Positions 50,695-61,514 of a DNA stretch of 64,000 nt are shown piece after piece. Both the position numbers and the translations under genes were made by a program. The notes below the pieces were generated by a model. It was not told the origin of the DNA, made no database searches, and saw only the letters and a program-made list of their open reading frames with translations. Origin of the DNA: an uncultured Bacteroidales bacterium (GTDB lineage Bacteria; Bacteroidota; Bacteroidia; Bacteroidales; Paludibacteraceae); the NCBI GenBank assembly GCA_902778935.1, contig CACYZT010000003.1:116880-180879 (forward strand), in the 5' to 3' direction. Every line of letters begins with the position of its first letter. Position 1 is the first letter of the stretch.

Positions 50695-52980
50695 ATGCAG
50701 AAAAGTGAGTTTACAGCGGAAGAAGAATTGATGATTCAGCGCGAGTTTGAGGCGTTGCTGGACGACTATGCGCATACCCCCCATCGTCAGAAAGTGGAGT
50801 TGATTACCCATGCCTTCAATTTCGCGCGTAAGGCGCACTACGGCGTTCGTCGTTTGAGCGGCGAGCCTTATATCATGCATCCTCTCGCTGTCGCACGCAT
50901 CTGCGTGAAGGAAATCGGTTTGGGCAGCACGAGTATCTGTTCGGCGTTGCTTCACGACGTGGTGGAAGATACCGATTACACGGTGGAGGACATCCAAGGC
51001 TTGTTCGGCGACAAGATTGCACAGATAGTAGCCGGTCTGACCAAGATTAGCGGCGGTGTGTTCGGAGAACAAGCGAGTGAACAGGCGGAGAACTTCCGTA
51101 AGTTACTGCTGACCATCAGCGAGGACATCCGCGTTGTGCTGATAAAGATAGCCGACCGCTTGCACAACATGCGTACACTCGGTTCGCAGCCCAAAGACAA
51201 GCAATACAAGATAGCCGGCGAGACGCAGTATATCTATGCTCCGCTGGCTCACCGTTTAGGTTTGTTCCCTATCAAGACGGAACTGGAAGACCTGAGTTTC
51301 AAATACGAACATCCGGAGACGTGGCAAGAGATACACGACAAAGTGGAACTCATCAAAGGTACGCAGATGGAGACCTACGAGCAGTTCGCAGGACCTATCC
51401 GCGAACGGCTGACGAGTATGGGTTATACCTTCACTATCAAAGCGCGTATCAAGTCTGTCTATTCGATATGGAAGAAGATGATGCGCCAGCAATGCGCCTT
51501 CGAGGATGTGTATGACCTGATGGCCGTTCGAATCATCTTCACGCCGAAGGACTCGCTGAGCGAGAAAGACCAGTGCTGGATGATTTACTCCGCCATCACG
51601 GAGATTTACCGTCCTCATCCGGAGCGTATCCGCGACTGGATTTCCACGCCTAAGGCGAACGGTTACGAGGCGTTGCATGTGACTGTAATGGCAAAGAACG
51701 GCCAATGGGTGGAAGTGCAGATACGTACGGACCGCATGCATGAGATAGCCGAACACGGTTATGCAGCTCATTGGCGCTACAAGACCGGTGACTCGGACGA
51801 CGGCGAGCTGGACAAGTGGTTGCAGGAGATAAAAGAGATACTTGCGCACCCTGAGAAAGATGCGATGGAGTTCCTCGGCACATTCAAACTCAATCTGTTT
51901 GCGCAAGAGGTATTCGTATTCACGCCGAACGGCGAAATCAAAACGATGCCGTTAGGTTCGACGGCTCTGGACTTCGCTTTCCTACTCCACTCGGAGCTTG
52001 GCGAACATTGTATCGGGGCGAAAGTGAACCACTCGTTAGTCCCGCTTTCGTATCAGTTGAAAGGCGGCGACCAGATAGAGATACTCACGTCCAACAGCCA
52101 ACATCCGCAGAAAGAATGGCTGAACATGGTGACGACCGCCAAAGCGCGTAACGGTCTCAATCAGTATTTCCGTCGGGAAGAACGGCACTATATCAAACAT
52201 GGCGAGCTGCTGGTTAACGATGCCATTCAGATGGACAAAGACCTTGCGTCGAACCCGGACAAGGCTTTGGCACGATTGTTGCAATACCACGGTTTGACAC
52301 AACCGAGCGAACTTTATTCGCAAGTGGGCCAGGGCATCATCCGGCTGGATAACATCCACGACATCGTGTTCCCGAAACGGGGCTGGCGTTCGTACATACC
52401 GTTCTTCGGAAGAGAGACGGAGGAAAAAGTTCAAGGAGTTCAAGAGGTTCAAGGGGTTCAAGAGGTTCAAGGGGTTCAAGAGGTTCAAGGAGTTCAAGAA
52501 AAGAAACCGAAGAAGAAAGAGCCTCACGCGATAGTGCTGACAGACGAGAACCTGGGTAAGAAATATCTGCTAAGTAACTGCTGTCACCCTATCCCCGGCG
52601 ATGAAGTGCTGGGTTATATGGACGAACAAGGGCAGATGCACATCCATAAAGTCGATTGCCCGGAGGCAAACCTGCTGAAGACGAGTTACGGCAAACGTAT
52701 CTATTCGGCCACCTGGAACACCCACCGCGTACAATCGTTCGTGGAGACGATAGAACTGAAGGGAATAGACAAATTCGGTGTGTTCATCCAAGTGTTGCAA
52801 ACCATCACAACGGATTTTCACATCAACATGCGCGCTATCCACATGTCGAGCGAAGACGGTATCTTCCAAGGCACAATGGAGATTTACGTGTATGACCGCA
52901 GCGAGCTGGACGACCTACTGAAAGCCATCCGCAAGATTGACGATATCAAGGAGGTAAGGCGGCTCAATGTGGAGGGGTAA
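50695..52980 (+). CDS. rsh: RelA/SpoT-type (p)ppGpp synthetase/hydrolase
   Basis: 761 aa from ATG 50695. The HD hydrolase domain (about 40-190) has YIMHPLAVARI and LLHDVVEDTDYT, with HD intact. The synthetase domain (about 235-350) has YDLMAVRIIF, STPKANGYEALHVTV and VEVQIRTDRMHEIAEHG. A TGS domain (about 395-455) starts FVFTPNGEIKTMPLGSTALDFAF. A C-terminal ACT domain (about 685-761) has KGIDKFGVFIQVLQTI. All catalytic elements for both reactions seem present. The linker at residues 579-602 is four VQGVQE repeats encoded by an 18-bp tandem repeat, followed by a basic KKPKKKEP. Confidence 0.95.
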   Translation: MQKSEFTAEEELMIQREFEALLDDYAHTPHRQKVELITHAFNFARKAHYGVRRLSGEPYIMHPLAVARICVKEIGLGSTSICSALLHDVVEDTDYTVEDIQGLFGDKIAQIVAGLTKISGGVFGEQASEQAENFRKLLLTISEDIRVVLIKIADRLHNMRTLGSQPKDKQYKIAGETQYIYAPLAHRLGLFPIKTELEDLSFKYEHPETWQEIHDKVELIKGTQMETYEQFAGPIRERLTSMGYTFTIKARIKSVYSIWKKMMRQQCAFEDVYDLMAVRIIFTPKDSLSEKDQCWMIYSAITEIYRPHPERIRDWISTPKANGYEALHVTVMAKNGQWVEVQIRTDRMHEIAEHGYAAHWRYKTGDSDDGELDKWLQEIKEILAHPEKDAMEFLGTFKLNLFAQEVFVFTPNGEIKTMPLGSTALDFAFLLHSELGEHCIGAKVNHSLVPLSYQLKGGDQIEILTSNSQHPQKEWLNMVTTAKARNGLNQYFRREERHYIKHGELLVNDAIQMDKDLASNPDKALARLLQYHGLTQPSELYSQVGQGIIRLDNIHDIVFPKRGWRSYIPFFGRETEEKVQGVQEVQGVQEVQGVQEVQGVQEKKPKKKEPHAIVLTDENLGKKYLLSNCCHPIPGDEVLGYMDEQGQMHIHKVDCPEANLLKTSYGKRIYSATWNTHRVQSFVETIELKGIDKFGVFIQVLQTITTDFHINMRAIHMSSEDGIFQGTMEIYVYDRSELDDLLKAIRKIDDIKEVRRLNVEG
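52429..52500 (+). repeat. Four in-frame 18-bp repeats in rsh
   Basis: Units of type GTTCAAGGRGTTCAAGAG, each coding VQGVQE. They fall in the linker before the C-terminal regulatory region. Confidence 0.9.
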
Positions 52981-53052
52981 AGGAAACCCCACCCCAACCC
53001 TCCCCTCAAGGGAGGGAGTAAAGAGTTAAAGTATTTATTAAAACAAAAAGAT

Positions 53053-54138
53053 ATGAAAAAGATTTTTAGTACAATCATGATGTCTCTGTTCGCAGTAGCG
53101 ATGATGGGACAACAAGCAGTAATCACATTCGAGAAGACGGAACACGACTTCGGCAAGATTAACGAGGCAGACGGTCGTGTGTCGGTAGTGTTTAATTTCA
53201 AGAACGAAGGCATGGCTCCGTTGGTTTTGAGTAACGTTCGCGCGAGTTGCGGTTGCACTACTCCGACATGGACGAAAGAGCCGGTAGAGCCGGGCCAGAC
53301 CGGTACTATCACCGTGACGTACAACCCGAACGGCCGTCCGGGACGCTTCCAGAAGACCGTCACCATCACTTCGAACGCTTCCGAACCGACGAAGAAAGTG
53401 TATATCAAGGGTGAGGTTATTCCGAAGCAGGCTAAGCCGGTGAACCAATACAAACTCGAAGTGGGCGAACTGAACATGAAGTCCCGCGTGCTCGACTTAG
53501 GTACTATCAAACATGGCGAGAAAGCTTCGGGTGAGTTGGAGTACACCAACCTGAAGAAAGAAGCACACAAAGTAGAACTGGCTACCAACGGACAGACTGA
53601 CGCATTCCTGATTCATCAGATTACGCTGAACGAGGTAAAACCGAACGAGGTAGGCAAGTTCTTCTTCGCAGCAGACACCAAGGACTCGAAACTGTACGGT
53701 CCGGTAGAGGTGTATGCGTATGTAGTGGTAGATGGCAAGAAAGACCTGTCTGAGCCTTACCGTCTGACCATCAAGGCTAATATCGAAGAGGATTTCAGTA
53801 ACCTGAGTGTTGAGCAGAAACAGAGCGCTCCGATTATCGAAGTGCCGGCAGAAATCAACGCAGGCAAGTTCGCCGCAGGCAAGGTACACAAATTTGTTCT
53901 GCCGATTCACAACAGCGGTGTACGTGCGCTGGAGATTCGTCGCGCATACTGCCCTGACGAGCGTGTGATTGTTAAGTCCACACCGAAACCTATCAAGTCG
54001 GGCAAGAAAGGTGCACTCGCGCTTGATATCAACGCCAAAGAGCTGAAAGCGGGTGCATACAGCCGTGAGATTATCCTCATCAGCAACGATTTCGTGAACC
54101 CGATTAAGAAAGTGAAACTCAATTTCACGATTGAATGA
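53053..54138 (+). CDS. DUF1573 secreted protein (Hydin/ASPM-type Ig domains)
   Basis: 361 aa. Signal peptide about 1-19 (ending MMGQ). DUF1573 domain (about 20-115): FEKTEHDFGKINEADGRVSVVFNFKNEG, then SNVRASCGCTTPTWTKEPVEPGQTGTITVTYNP, the family signature with CGCT. A second Ig-like module (about 225-361) repeats the pattern with FVLPIHNSGVRALEIRRAYC. Function is unknown; these proteins are numerous in Bacteroidota envelopes. Between rsh and this gene is a CCCTCCC/GGGAGGG hairpin near 52998. meaB overlaps its end by 4 bp. Confidence 0.88.
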   Translation: MKKIFSTIMMSLFAVAMMGQQAVITFEKTEHDFGKINEADGRVSVVFNFKNEGMAPLVLSNVRASCGCTTPTWTKEPVEPGQTGTITVTYNPNGRPGRFQKTVTITSNASEPTKKVYIKGEVIPKQAKPVNQYKLEVGELNMKSRVLDLGTIKHGEKASGELEYTNLKKEAHKVELATNGQTDAFLIHQITLNEVKPNEVGKFFFAADTKDSKLYGPVEVYAYVVVDGKKDLSEPYRLTIKANIEEDFSNLSVEQKQSAPIIEVPAEINAGKFAAGKVHKFVLPIHNSGVRALEIRRAYCPDERVIVKSTPKPIKSGKKGALALDINAKELKAGAYSREIILISNDFVNPIKKVKLNFTIE

Positions 54139-55226
54139 TTGACCATCCCGAAAATAGTGCTGAATACAAAGGACTGCAAGTGAATGCGGGCGTAGAAAAC
54201 CTGCCTTCGGTCAATCCGTACGCCACATTCCGCCGCAAGAAGACGGTTCTGACACCCGAGGAATATTTCGACGGTATCCGTCGTGGCGACATGACGATAC
54301 TCAGCCAGGCCGTGACGCTCGTGGAGAGTAATCTGGCAGCCGACCAGCAGATTGCGCAGAAAGTGATAGAGCTGTGTCTGCCGTACGCGGGAAACGCTAT
54401 CCGCGTGGGTATCACGGGTGTGCCGGGAGCCGGCAAATCGACTTTCATCGAGGCGCTGGGCAGCGAGCTGTGCGAGCACGGGAAGAAACTCGCCGTGCTG
54501 GCCATCGACCCCAGCAGCGAACGCAGCAAAGGTTCGATATTAGGCGACAAGACGCGTATGAACGAGCTGTCCGTCAAATCGAATGCCTTCATCCGTCCCA
54601 GTCCGTCTGCGGGTTCGTTAGGCGGCGTGGCTCGCAAGACACGCGAGACGATTGTGCTCTGCGAGGCAGCGGGATTCGATACGATTCTTCTCGAGACCGT
54701 GGGCGTCGGTCAATCCGAGACAGCGGCACACTCGATGGTGGACTATTTTCTGCTGCTCCAAGTGACGGGTACCGGCGATGAGTTGCAGGGTATCAAACGC
54801 GGCATCATGGAGATGGCGGACGGTATCGCTATCAACAAATGCGACGGTAATAATATAGAACGTGCGCGCGCTGCGCGTGTGAGCTTTAAGAACGCGTTGG
54901 CACTCTTTCCGCCTCCTGAGTCAGGCTGGACACCGGAGGCTATCTGCTGCTCGTCGATAGACCACACAGGCGTGATGGAGGTATGGGAGAACATCGAGCA
55001 ATACATCGATTTCGTCAAGAAGAACGGCTATTTCGACCGTCACCGTACGGAGCAAGCCAAATACTGGATGTACGAGACGATTAACCAGGCGCTACTGGAC
55101 GGATTCTACAAGAACGAGCAGATGGAGCACCAGATAGAAGTGGCCGAACGTCAAGTACTGAACAATGAGATTAGCAGCTTCATCGCTGCACATAACCTAC
55201 TGACCGAATATGGCAGGAACAAGTAA
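54135..55226 (+). CDS. meaB: Methylmalonyl-CoA mutase-associated GTPase MeaB
   Basis: 363-aa G3E-family GTPase that protects and reloads B12-dependent methylmalonyl-CoA mutase. Walker A GVPGAGKSTFIEALG (about 95-109), AIDPSSERSKGSILGDKTRM, ETVGVGQSETAAHSMVD and the base-recognition NKCDG are present. This implies the cell makes propionate or succinate through methylmalonyl-CoA. The mutase genes are not in the window. It overlaps DUF1573 by 4 bp and dnaB by 17 bp, an odd operon of unrelated functions. Confidence 0.95.
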   Translation: MIDHPENSAEYKGLQVNAGVENLPSVNPYATFRRKKTVLTPEEYFDGIRRGDMTILSQAVTLVESNLAADQQIAQKVIELCLPYAGNAIRVGITGVPGAGKSTFIEALGSELCEHGKKLAVLAIDPSSERSKGSILGDKTRMNELSVKSNAFIRPSPSAGSLGGVARKTRETIVLCEAAGFDTILLETVGVGQSETAAHSMVDYFLLLQVTGTGDELQGIKRGIMEMADGIAINKCDGNNIERARAARVSFKNALALFPPPESGWTPEAICCSSIDHTGVMEVWENIEQYIDFVKKNGYFDRHRTEQAKYWMYETINQALLDGFYKNEQMEHQIEVAERQVLNNEISSFIAAHNLLTEYGRNK

Positions 55227-56748
55227 AACAAGCAAACGCACCCCGCAGACCACCATCATCAAGGTGGGAGCGAATGAGTTCGGCAAGTTGCCACCTCAGG
55301 CGCAGGAGTTGGAAGACTCCGTGCTCGGTGCTATCATGATAGAGAAAGAAGCCTACGGAACGGTGGCAGACCTGCTTCGTCCGGAGGTGTTCTATAAGGA
55401 CCAGAACCGGCTGGTGTATGAGGCGATACGTGATTTAGCCGCCAAAGACCTGCCGATAGACATCCTCTCCGTGGGCGAGAAACTGCGTAGCATGGGTACG
55501 CTGGAGAAAGCCGGCGGCGTGGTTTATCTGTCGGAGCTGACGCGTCGTGTGGCTTCCACGGCACACCTTCGCTACCATGCGGAAATCGTATCCAAGAAAG
55601 CGACGGCACGCGATATCATCGCTCTGGCTGCGCAGATAGAAGAGAAGGGTTTTGACGAGACGCAGGACATCGACGAACTGATGCAGGAAGCCGAAGCCGG
55701 TATCTTCGAGATCTCGCAACGCAGCCAGAAACGCGACGTGACGCAGATTGACGCCGTCATCGAAGAGGCGTTCGCCCGAATGGACAAAGCGGCGCAGAAC
55801 ACGGGTTCCATCAGCGGTATTCCGTCCGGCTTCCATGCGTTGGACAAGATTACTTCGGGTTGGCAGACACCGGACCTCGTGATTATCGCGGCTCGTCCGG
55901 CGATGGGTAAGACGGCGTTTGTGCTCTCAATGGCCAAACACATGGCGGTGGACCGCGAGATACCGGTGGCTATCTTCTCGCTGGAGATGAGTAACGTACA
56001 GCTCGTGAACCGTCTGATTATGAACGTGTGCGAGATTGAGGGCGACAAGATCAAGACGGGTAAGATGAGCAAAGAGGATTCGCGGCGACTGAACACCAAA
56101 ATCAACATCATGAAGGGTAAGCCGCTCTATCTGGACGACACACCTTCGCTGTCCATCTTCGAGTTACGCTCCAAAGCGCGCAAGCTCGTTCGCGAGCACG
56201 GAATAAAGATCATCATCATCGATTATCTACAGCTGATGAATGCGCAGGGTTCGTCTTTCGGCAGCCGTGAGCAGGAGGTGAGCATCATCTCCCGAAGTCT
56301 CAAAGCACTTGCCAAAGAGCTGGACATCCCTATCATCGCGCTCTCGCAGTTGAACCGTGGCGTGGAAGCACGTACGGGTATCGAGGGCAAGACACCTCAG
56401 TTGAGCGACCTTCGTGAGTCCGGTGCCATCGAGCAGGACGCCGATATGGTTTGCTTCATCCACCGTCCGGAGTACTACCATATCTACAACGATGAGAAGT
56501 CCGGCAAGGACTTGCGCGGTTTGGCGCAAATCATCGTAGCCAAGCACCGTAACGGTGCGACGGACTCCATCTGGTTGCGTTTCCGCGGTAAGTACGCTAA
56601 GTTCCAGAACGAGGAAGAGGCCATCGATGAGGATGAGTTGAGCACAGTTCCGACAGGCGAGAGTTTCTCTATCCAGTCGAGTATGAACAGCGCTGACGGA
56701 GCCACACTCAACAGTTTGGGAGAAGATTTAAGTCAATATCAATTATAG
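55210..56748 (+). CDS. dnaB: Replicative DNA helicase DnaB
   Basis: 512 aa. The N-terminal domain (about 20-125) starts LPPQAQELEDSVLGAIMIEKEA. The RecA-like ATPase has Walker A ARPAMGKTAFVLSMA (about 232-246), VAIFSLEMSNVQLVNRL, Walker B IIIIDYLQLMNA and LSQLNRGVEARTG; GLAQIIVAKHRNGATD is near the C-terminus. No intein is seen. It unwinds DNA at the fork as a hexamer. It starts inside the last codons of meaB. Confidence 0.97.
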   Translation: MAGTSKTSKRTPQTTIIKVGANEFGKLPPQAQELEDSVLGAIMIEKEAYGTVADLLRPEVFYKDQNRLVYEAIRDLAAKDLPIDILSVGEKLRSMGTLEKAGGVVYLSELTRRVASTAHLRYHAEIVSKKATARDIIALAAQIEEKGFDETQDIDELMQEAEAGIFEISQRSQKRDVTQIDAVIEEAFARMDKAAQNTGSISGIPSGFHALDKITSGWQTPDLVIIAARPAMGKTAFVLSMAKHMAVDREIPVAIFSLEMSNVQLVNRLIMNVCEIEGDKIKTGKMSKEDSRRLNTKINIMKGKPLYLDDTPSLSIFELRSKARKLVREHGIKIIIIDYLQLMNAQGSSFGSREQEVSIISRSLKALAKELDIPIIALSQLNRGVEARTGIEGKTPQLSDLRESGAIEQDADMVCFIHRPEYYHIYNDEKSGKDLRGLAQIIVAKHRNGATDSIWLRFRGKYAKFQNEEEAIDEDELSTVPTGESFSIQSSMNSADGATLNSLGEDLSQYQL

Positions 56749-56764
56749 ACAATAGACAAAAGAC

Positions 56765-58162
56765 ATGCAAAGAACAGTAATTATAGATGCATTGAAGCGC
56801 ACGGATTTCGGCGCACAGATAAATGTTCGCGGATGGGTTCGTAGTCGTCGCGGGAACAAGAATGTTTCGTTTATAGCCCTCAATGACGGCTCGACGATCA
56901 AGAACATCCAGATAGTGGTTGACCTTTCACAGTTCGACGAGGAGCGTCTCAAACCGGTTACTACCGGTTCGTGTATCTCCGCTACGGGTACGCTGGTAGA
57001 GAGCCAAGGTTCCGGTCAGGCGGTGGAGATTCAACTGACTGATTTAGAGGTATATGGCACAGCTGATGCGGAGAAATATCCGCTGCAGAAGAAAGGTCTG
57101 TCGATGGAGTTCCTTCGTACGGTGGCTCATCTTCGTCCGCGTACGAACACGTTCGGTGCCGTCTTCCGTATCCGTCACAACATGGCGATGGCCATCCATA
57201 CGTATTTCCATGAGCACGGTTATTTCTATTTCCACACGCCGCTTATCACGGCCTCGGATTGTGAGGGTGCCGGTCAGATGTTCCAAGTGACGACGAAGAA
57301 CCTGTATAACCTCAAGAAGGACGAGAACGGACAGATTGACTACAGCGATGATTTCTTCGGCAAGCAAACGGCTCTGACCGTGAGCGGACAGCTGGAAGGC
57401 GAGTTAGGAGCACTGGCGCTGGGTAAGATTTACACCTTTGGTCCGACGTTCCGCGCGGAGAACAGCAACACGCCTCGTCACCTGGCAGAGTTCTGGATGA
57501 TTGAGCCGGAGATAGCGTTCATTCAGAAAGACGAACTGATGGACCTCGAAGAGGACTTCATCAAATTCTGTGTCCGCTGGGCATTGGAGCACTGTATGGA
57601 CGACCTGGAGTTCCTCAACCAATTCGTGGACAAAGGTCTGATAGAGCGCCTCAAATCGGTGGTTGACACCGAGTTCGTACGCCTACCCTACACCGAAGGA
57701 ATCAATATCCTGCAGGAGGCTATCAAGAACGGTAAGAAATTTGAGTTCCCGTGCAACTGGGGCGACGACCTCAGTTCGGAGCACGAGCGCTATTTGGTGG
57801 AAGAGCATTTCGGCAAGCCGGTTATCATGACCGATTATCCGAAGGATATCAAGGCGTTCTATATGAAGATTAACGAGGACGGCAAGACCGTTCAAGGCAC
57901 GGATGTACTGTTCCCGCAAATCGGCGAAATCATCGGCGGTAGCGTGCGTGAGGAGAGCCTCGAGCTGCTGAACAACGAGATTGAGCGTCGCCAGATACCG
58001 ATGAAGGATATGTGGTGGTACCTAGACACGCGCCGTTTCGGTTCCGCTCCGCACGCCGGCTTCGGTCTGGGCTTCGAGCGCTTGATGCTCTTCGTAACGG
58101 GTATGTCGAATATACGCGACGTCATCCCGTTCCCGCGTACGCCGAAGAGTGCTGAGTTCTAA
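56765..58162 (+). CDS. asnS: Asparaginyl-tRNA synthetase
   Basis: 465 aa, class II. An OB-fold anticodon-binding domain (about 15-110) with [23 protein letters not shown]. Motif 2 in [21 protein letters not shown] (about 239-259) and motif 3 in [30 protein letters not shown]. It charges tRNA-Asn directly, so the indirect amidation route is not needed for Asn. It lies 16 bp after dnaB. Confidence 0.97.
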   Translation: MQRTVIIDALKRTDFGAQINVRGWVRSRRGNKNVSFIALNDGSTIKNIQIVVDLSQFDEERLKPVTTGSCISATGTLVESQGSGQAVEIQLTDLEVYGTADAEKYPLQKKGLSMEFLRTVAHLRPRTNTFGAVFRIRHNMAMAIHTYFHEHGYFYFHTPLITASDCEGAGQMFQVTTKNLYNLKKDENGQIDYSDDFFGKQTALTVSGQLEGELGALALGKIYTFGPTFRAENSNTPRHLAEFWMIEPEIAFIQKDELMDLEEDFIKFCVRWALEHCMDDLEFLNQFVDKGLIERLKSVVDTEFVRLPYTEGINILQEAIKNGKKFEFPCNWGDDLSSEHERYLVEEHFGKPVIMTDYPKDIKAFYMKINEDGKTVQGTDVLFPQIGEIIGGSVREESLELLNNEIERRQIPMKDMWWYLDTRRFGSAPHAGFGLGFERLMLFVTGMSNIRDVIPFPRTPKSAEF

Positions 58163-58206
58163 CGACAAGCAAACAAATATCCATAAAAACACTAACAAAC
58201 AATCGT

Positions 58207-61200
58207 ATGAAACACTATCTTTCTCTGATGTTTGCGCTGGTAATGAGCCTCACGGCTTTGGCACAGACATCACTCAAAGGACGAGTAATCGACGAGGCCA
58301 CACAGCAACCCGTTGTGGGCGCCAAGGTAACACTCGCCAACCAGAACATTTCCACGACCACCAACGCGTCGGGTGAGTTCTCGTTGCTTTATCTGGAAGC
58401 GACGGATGAGGATGTGATTATTGAGGCGGACGGTTATGTAGCAGCCATTGAGCTGATTAGCCTCAAAGCCGACTCACCCAATGAGTTGGATGCTATCTCC
58501 CTTCAGCAGGACATCGTGGCTCAGACGCAGGACGAGATTCTGCTGAACCTGACGGAAGAGGAGATGACGGACGATGAAGGCCGTTCGCAGTCACAGGCTT
58601 CATCCTCATCGGCATCCACGGATGTATTCAATTCCACGACCTCTTTTGCCTGGTCCACCGTTCGTTACCGTAACCGCGGTTATCAGTCGAATGTGGAGAA
58701 CTACTACATCGAAGGTCTGAACTTCAGCACAGCCGAGCGCGGTAGTTTCAACTTCAGCGCGATGGGCGGTCTGAACGATGCGAGCCGTTACAAAGAGGTT
58801 CTCAACCCGATGGAGGCAACCAACTTCACGTTCGGCGGAATCGGTCAATCGACCAATTACCTGATGGGCGCGAGCCGTTATGCGCAGGGCTGGAAAGTCG
58901 GCGTAGCGGGTACGAACCGTAACTACAAAGCCCGTGTGAACGCGACGTACGCCAGCGGTGTGCTGTCCAACGGATGGGCTTTTGCCGCACAGCTCGCCTT
59001 CCGTTTCTCGCCGTACATCGACCAGAAGAACATCATCGGCGAAGGTATTCAGTACTACTCGCTGGGCTATTTCTTCACGGCGGAGAAAGTATGGGAGAAC
59101 AAGCGTCTGCGTCTTATCACCTTCGGTGCTCCTACCCTCCGCGGCCAGAACGCGGCTGTGACGCAAGAGGCGTACGACTTGACGGGAAGCATCTATTACA
59201 ATCCGTACTGGGGCTACCAGAACGGCAAAGTGCGTAACTCCCGCAATGTGCAGTCCTACGACCCGACGATCATCGCTGCGTTTGACTACGATATCGACGA
59301 GCAGCAGAAGATTAAAGTGGCAGCAGGCTACCATTTCTCTTTCTATTCGAACTCCGCGATTAACTTCTACAACGCTCCGGACCCGCGACCGGACTACTAC
59401 CGCAACATGCCTTCGTACTACTGGGACGGCCAGATAGCGAACCCGAACAGCGAGAAGGGCGGTGCTAATCAGCTCTTTGACGAGAACGGCAACCACTATC
59501 CCTGGGGTTTGTTCATCGGCGAGGATGCCTCGACCGGTCAGCATTATATGGGTTCAGGCTTCGTCGGCCATGACGGAAACCTCGTAGGTCCGTCGGTGGA
59601 CGAGACCGCCTACAACCATCTCGTGGACATCTGGCAGGCTCGTGACAACAAGACGACGCAGATTGACTGGGAGAACCTCTACGCAGCCAACTACGCCAAC
59701 AACGCCAACAATCCGAATGCGTCTGCACGTTATATCCTGGAGCGCCGTCATAACGACATCCATGAGGCCATTGCCAATTTCAACTATACCAACACCAAGT
59801 ACGACCATCTGAAGATGACGGCAGGCTTGGAGGGCAAAGTGTCGCAAGGCGTTCATTATAAGACGATTGACGACCTGCTGGGCGGTAACCAATGGATAGA
59901 CATCGATGCGTTCGCAGACCGCGACATGAAGGAGCTGGCATCCAACACCGGTTACACGCAGGAAGACATCAGACTTGTTGTCCAGAACGATTTGTACCAC
60001 CCCGACAAGGCCATCAAGACCGGTCAGCGTTTCGGTTACGACTACCGCATCAACATGGACAAAGTCAAAGCATGGTTCCAGAACGAGTGGTCGTTCAACG
60101 AGGTAGATGTGTACTACGCCTTAGCCGTTGAGTACAGCAATATGCAGCGTGTGACATCGATGTTCAACGGTCGTCAGGCATACCTGGCTACGCTGGCTTA
60201 CGGACGCGGCACGATGTGGAAATACTTAGGCGACAACTCGCAGCAGTACCAGACCGTTCGCCCGTTCTACTACGGTAACACCCACCATTTCGTAGAGCCC
60301 GCTTTCAAAGCCGGTGTGATTTACAAGATTAACGGTCGTAACCGCTTGAAACTGAATGCGTTGGCAGAGACACGCGCTCCGTACGCACGTGATGCTTATA
60401 TCTCGCAGCGTATCCACGACCGCGTGCTGGATGAAATCTATGTTCACGACAAAGCGACGAATCTCAAGGAGTTCTATGCCGCCAGCGAGAAAGTGGTTTC
60501 CGGCGACCTGACTTACGAGTTCAACTACCCGATTGTCCGCGGTCGTGTGACGGGATTCTTCACCCAGAGCTGGAACGGAACGGAGCTCAACGGTTACTAT
60601 GACGACGAGGCTCGTACCTTCGTCAACCAGGCTCTGTCTGAGATTGACAAACGCTACATGGGCGTTGAGGCAGCGATCGCTGTTAAGCTCGGTACCTATT
60701 TCACCCTCACCGGTGTGGCTTCGGTAGGCGACTACCGCTATACGAGCAATGCGACCTCCATCACTTCTGCGGAGAACGGAATGCCGATGACGCAAGACCT
60801 GGTAACGCAGGAGCATGTCTTCGAGGTTCGCGACAAAGTGCTGCTCAAGGGCCTTCATATCTCTACCGGTCCGCAAGCCAACGCCAGCCTCAAGCTCAGC
60901 TTCTTCCATCCGAAGATGTGGTTCGCGGATGTGACGGTCAGCTACCATGACTGGAACTATCTGTCTGTGGCTCCGAGCCGTCGTATGCAAGGTCTGTACA
61001 CGGGTATGCGTACCGACGGACACGCGGTCAACGGCTGGTTCGGCGACAGCTATGCCAACGCTATCATGACGACCGACGGCCGCGAGCTGGAGGTGACGGT
61101 TGACAACGATGCCAACAGTCCTACTTTCGGTCAGGCTATCTATCAGAATGCCGTCCTGGACGCTAACGGTGTGCCGGTGCTCAAGTATCCGTATAACCTC

Positions 61201-61509
61201 ATGACGCAGCAGGAGAGCCTGGTAGCAACCAACCCGCTCAACCGCTTCATCATCGATGCGTCTGTGGGCAAACTGCTGTACTTGCCGAACCGTCAGTCGC
61301 TGTCCATCAACCTGAGCGTAAGCAACCTGACGAACAATACGCACTTCAAGACCGGCGGTTACCAACAGGCCCGTCTGCCGCGTGCCGTACGTCAGCAGCA
61401 ACCGGACAACCAGAACTCGGTTATCACCGCCAACGCATGGAAATACCCGTCTAAGTACTACTATGCTTGGGGCGTCAACTTCTTCCTTTCAGTAACTTAT
61501 AAATTCTAA
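58207..61509 (+). CDS. TonB-dependent-receptor-like outer-membrane protein
   Basis: 1100 aa. Signal peptide (about 1-20, ending LAQ). A carboxypeptidase-regulatory-like domain (about 22-105: LKGRVIDEATQQPVVGAKVTLANQ) is followed by a plug-like segment with VRYRNRGYQSNVENYYIEGLNF, and a large beta-barrel ending VNFFLSVTYKF with a terminal Phe. A Ser-rich linker lies at about 130-145. It is likely an importer or exporter of a large ligand. The DUF5689 lipoprotein begins 5 bp downstream, a pairing like SusC with its surface lipoprotein, though the partner is not SusD. Confidence 0.85.
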   Translation: MKHYLSLMFALVMSLTALAQTSLKGRVIDEATQQPVVGAKVTLANQNISTTTNASGEFSLLYLEATDEDVIIEADGYVAAIELISLKADSPNELDAISLQQDIVAQTQDEILLNLTEEEMTDDEGRSQSQASSSSASTDVFNSTTSFAWSTVRYRNRGYQSNVENYYIEGLNFSTAERGSFNFSAMGGLNDASRYKEVLNPMEATNFTFGGIGQSTNYLMGASRYAQGWKVGVAGTNRNYKARVNATYASGVLSNGWAFAAQLAFRFSPYIDQKNIIGEGIQYYSLGYFFTAEKVWENKRLRLITFGAPTLRGQNAAVTQEAYDLTGSIYYNPYWGYQNGKVRNSRNVQSYDPTIIAAFDYDIDEQQKIKVAAGYHFSFYSNSAINFYNAPDPRPDYYRNMPSYYWDGQIANPNSEKGGANQLFDENGNHYPWGLFIGEDASTGQHYMGSGFVGHDGNLVGPSVDETAYNHLVDIWQARDNKTTQIDWENLYAANYANNANNPNASARYILERRHNDIHEAIANFNYTNTKYDHLKMTAGLEGKVSQGVHYKTIDDLLGGNQWIDIDAFADRDMKELASNTGYTQEDIRLVVQNDLYHPDKAIKTGQRFGYDYRINMDKVKAWFQNEWSFNEVDVYYALAVEYSNMQRVTSMFNGRQAYLATLAYGRGTMWKYLGDNSQQYQTVRPFYYGNTHHFVEPAFKAGVIYKINGRNRLKLNALAETRAPYARDAYISQRIHDRVLDEIYVHDKATNLKEFYAASEKVVSGDLTYEFNYPIVRGRVTGFFTQSWNGTELNGYYDDEARTFVNQALSEIDKRYMGVEAAIAVKLGTYFTLTGVASVGDYRYTSNATSITSAENGMPMTQDLVTQEHVFEVRDKVLLKGLHISTGPQANASLKLSFFHPKMWFADVTVSYHDWNYLSVAPSRRMQGLYTGMRTDGHAVNGWFGDSYANAIMTTDGRELEVTVDNDANSPTFGQAIYQNAVLDANGVPVLKYPYNLMTQQESLVATNPLNRFIIDASVGKLLYLPNRQSLSINLSVSNLTNNTHFKTGGYQQARLPRAVRQQQPDNQNSVITANAWKYPSKYYYAWGVNFFLSVTYKF

Positions 61510-61514
61510 GCGCA

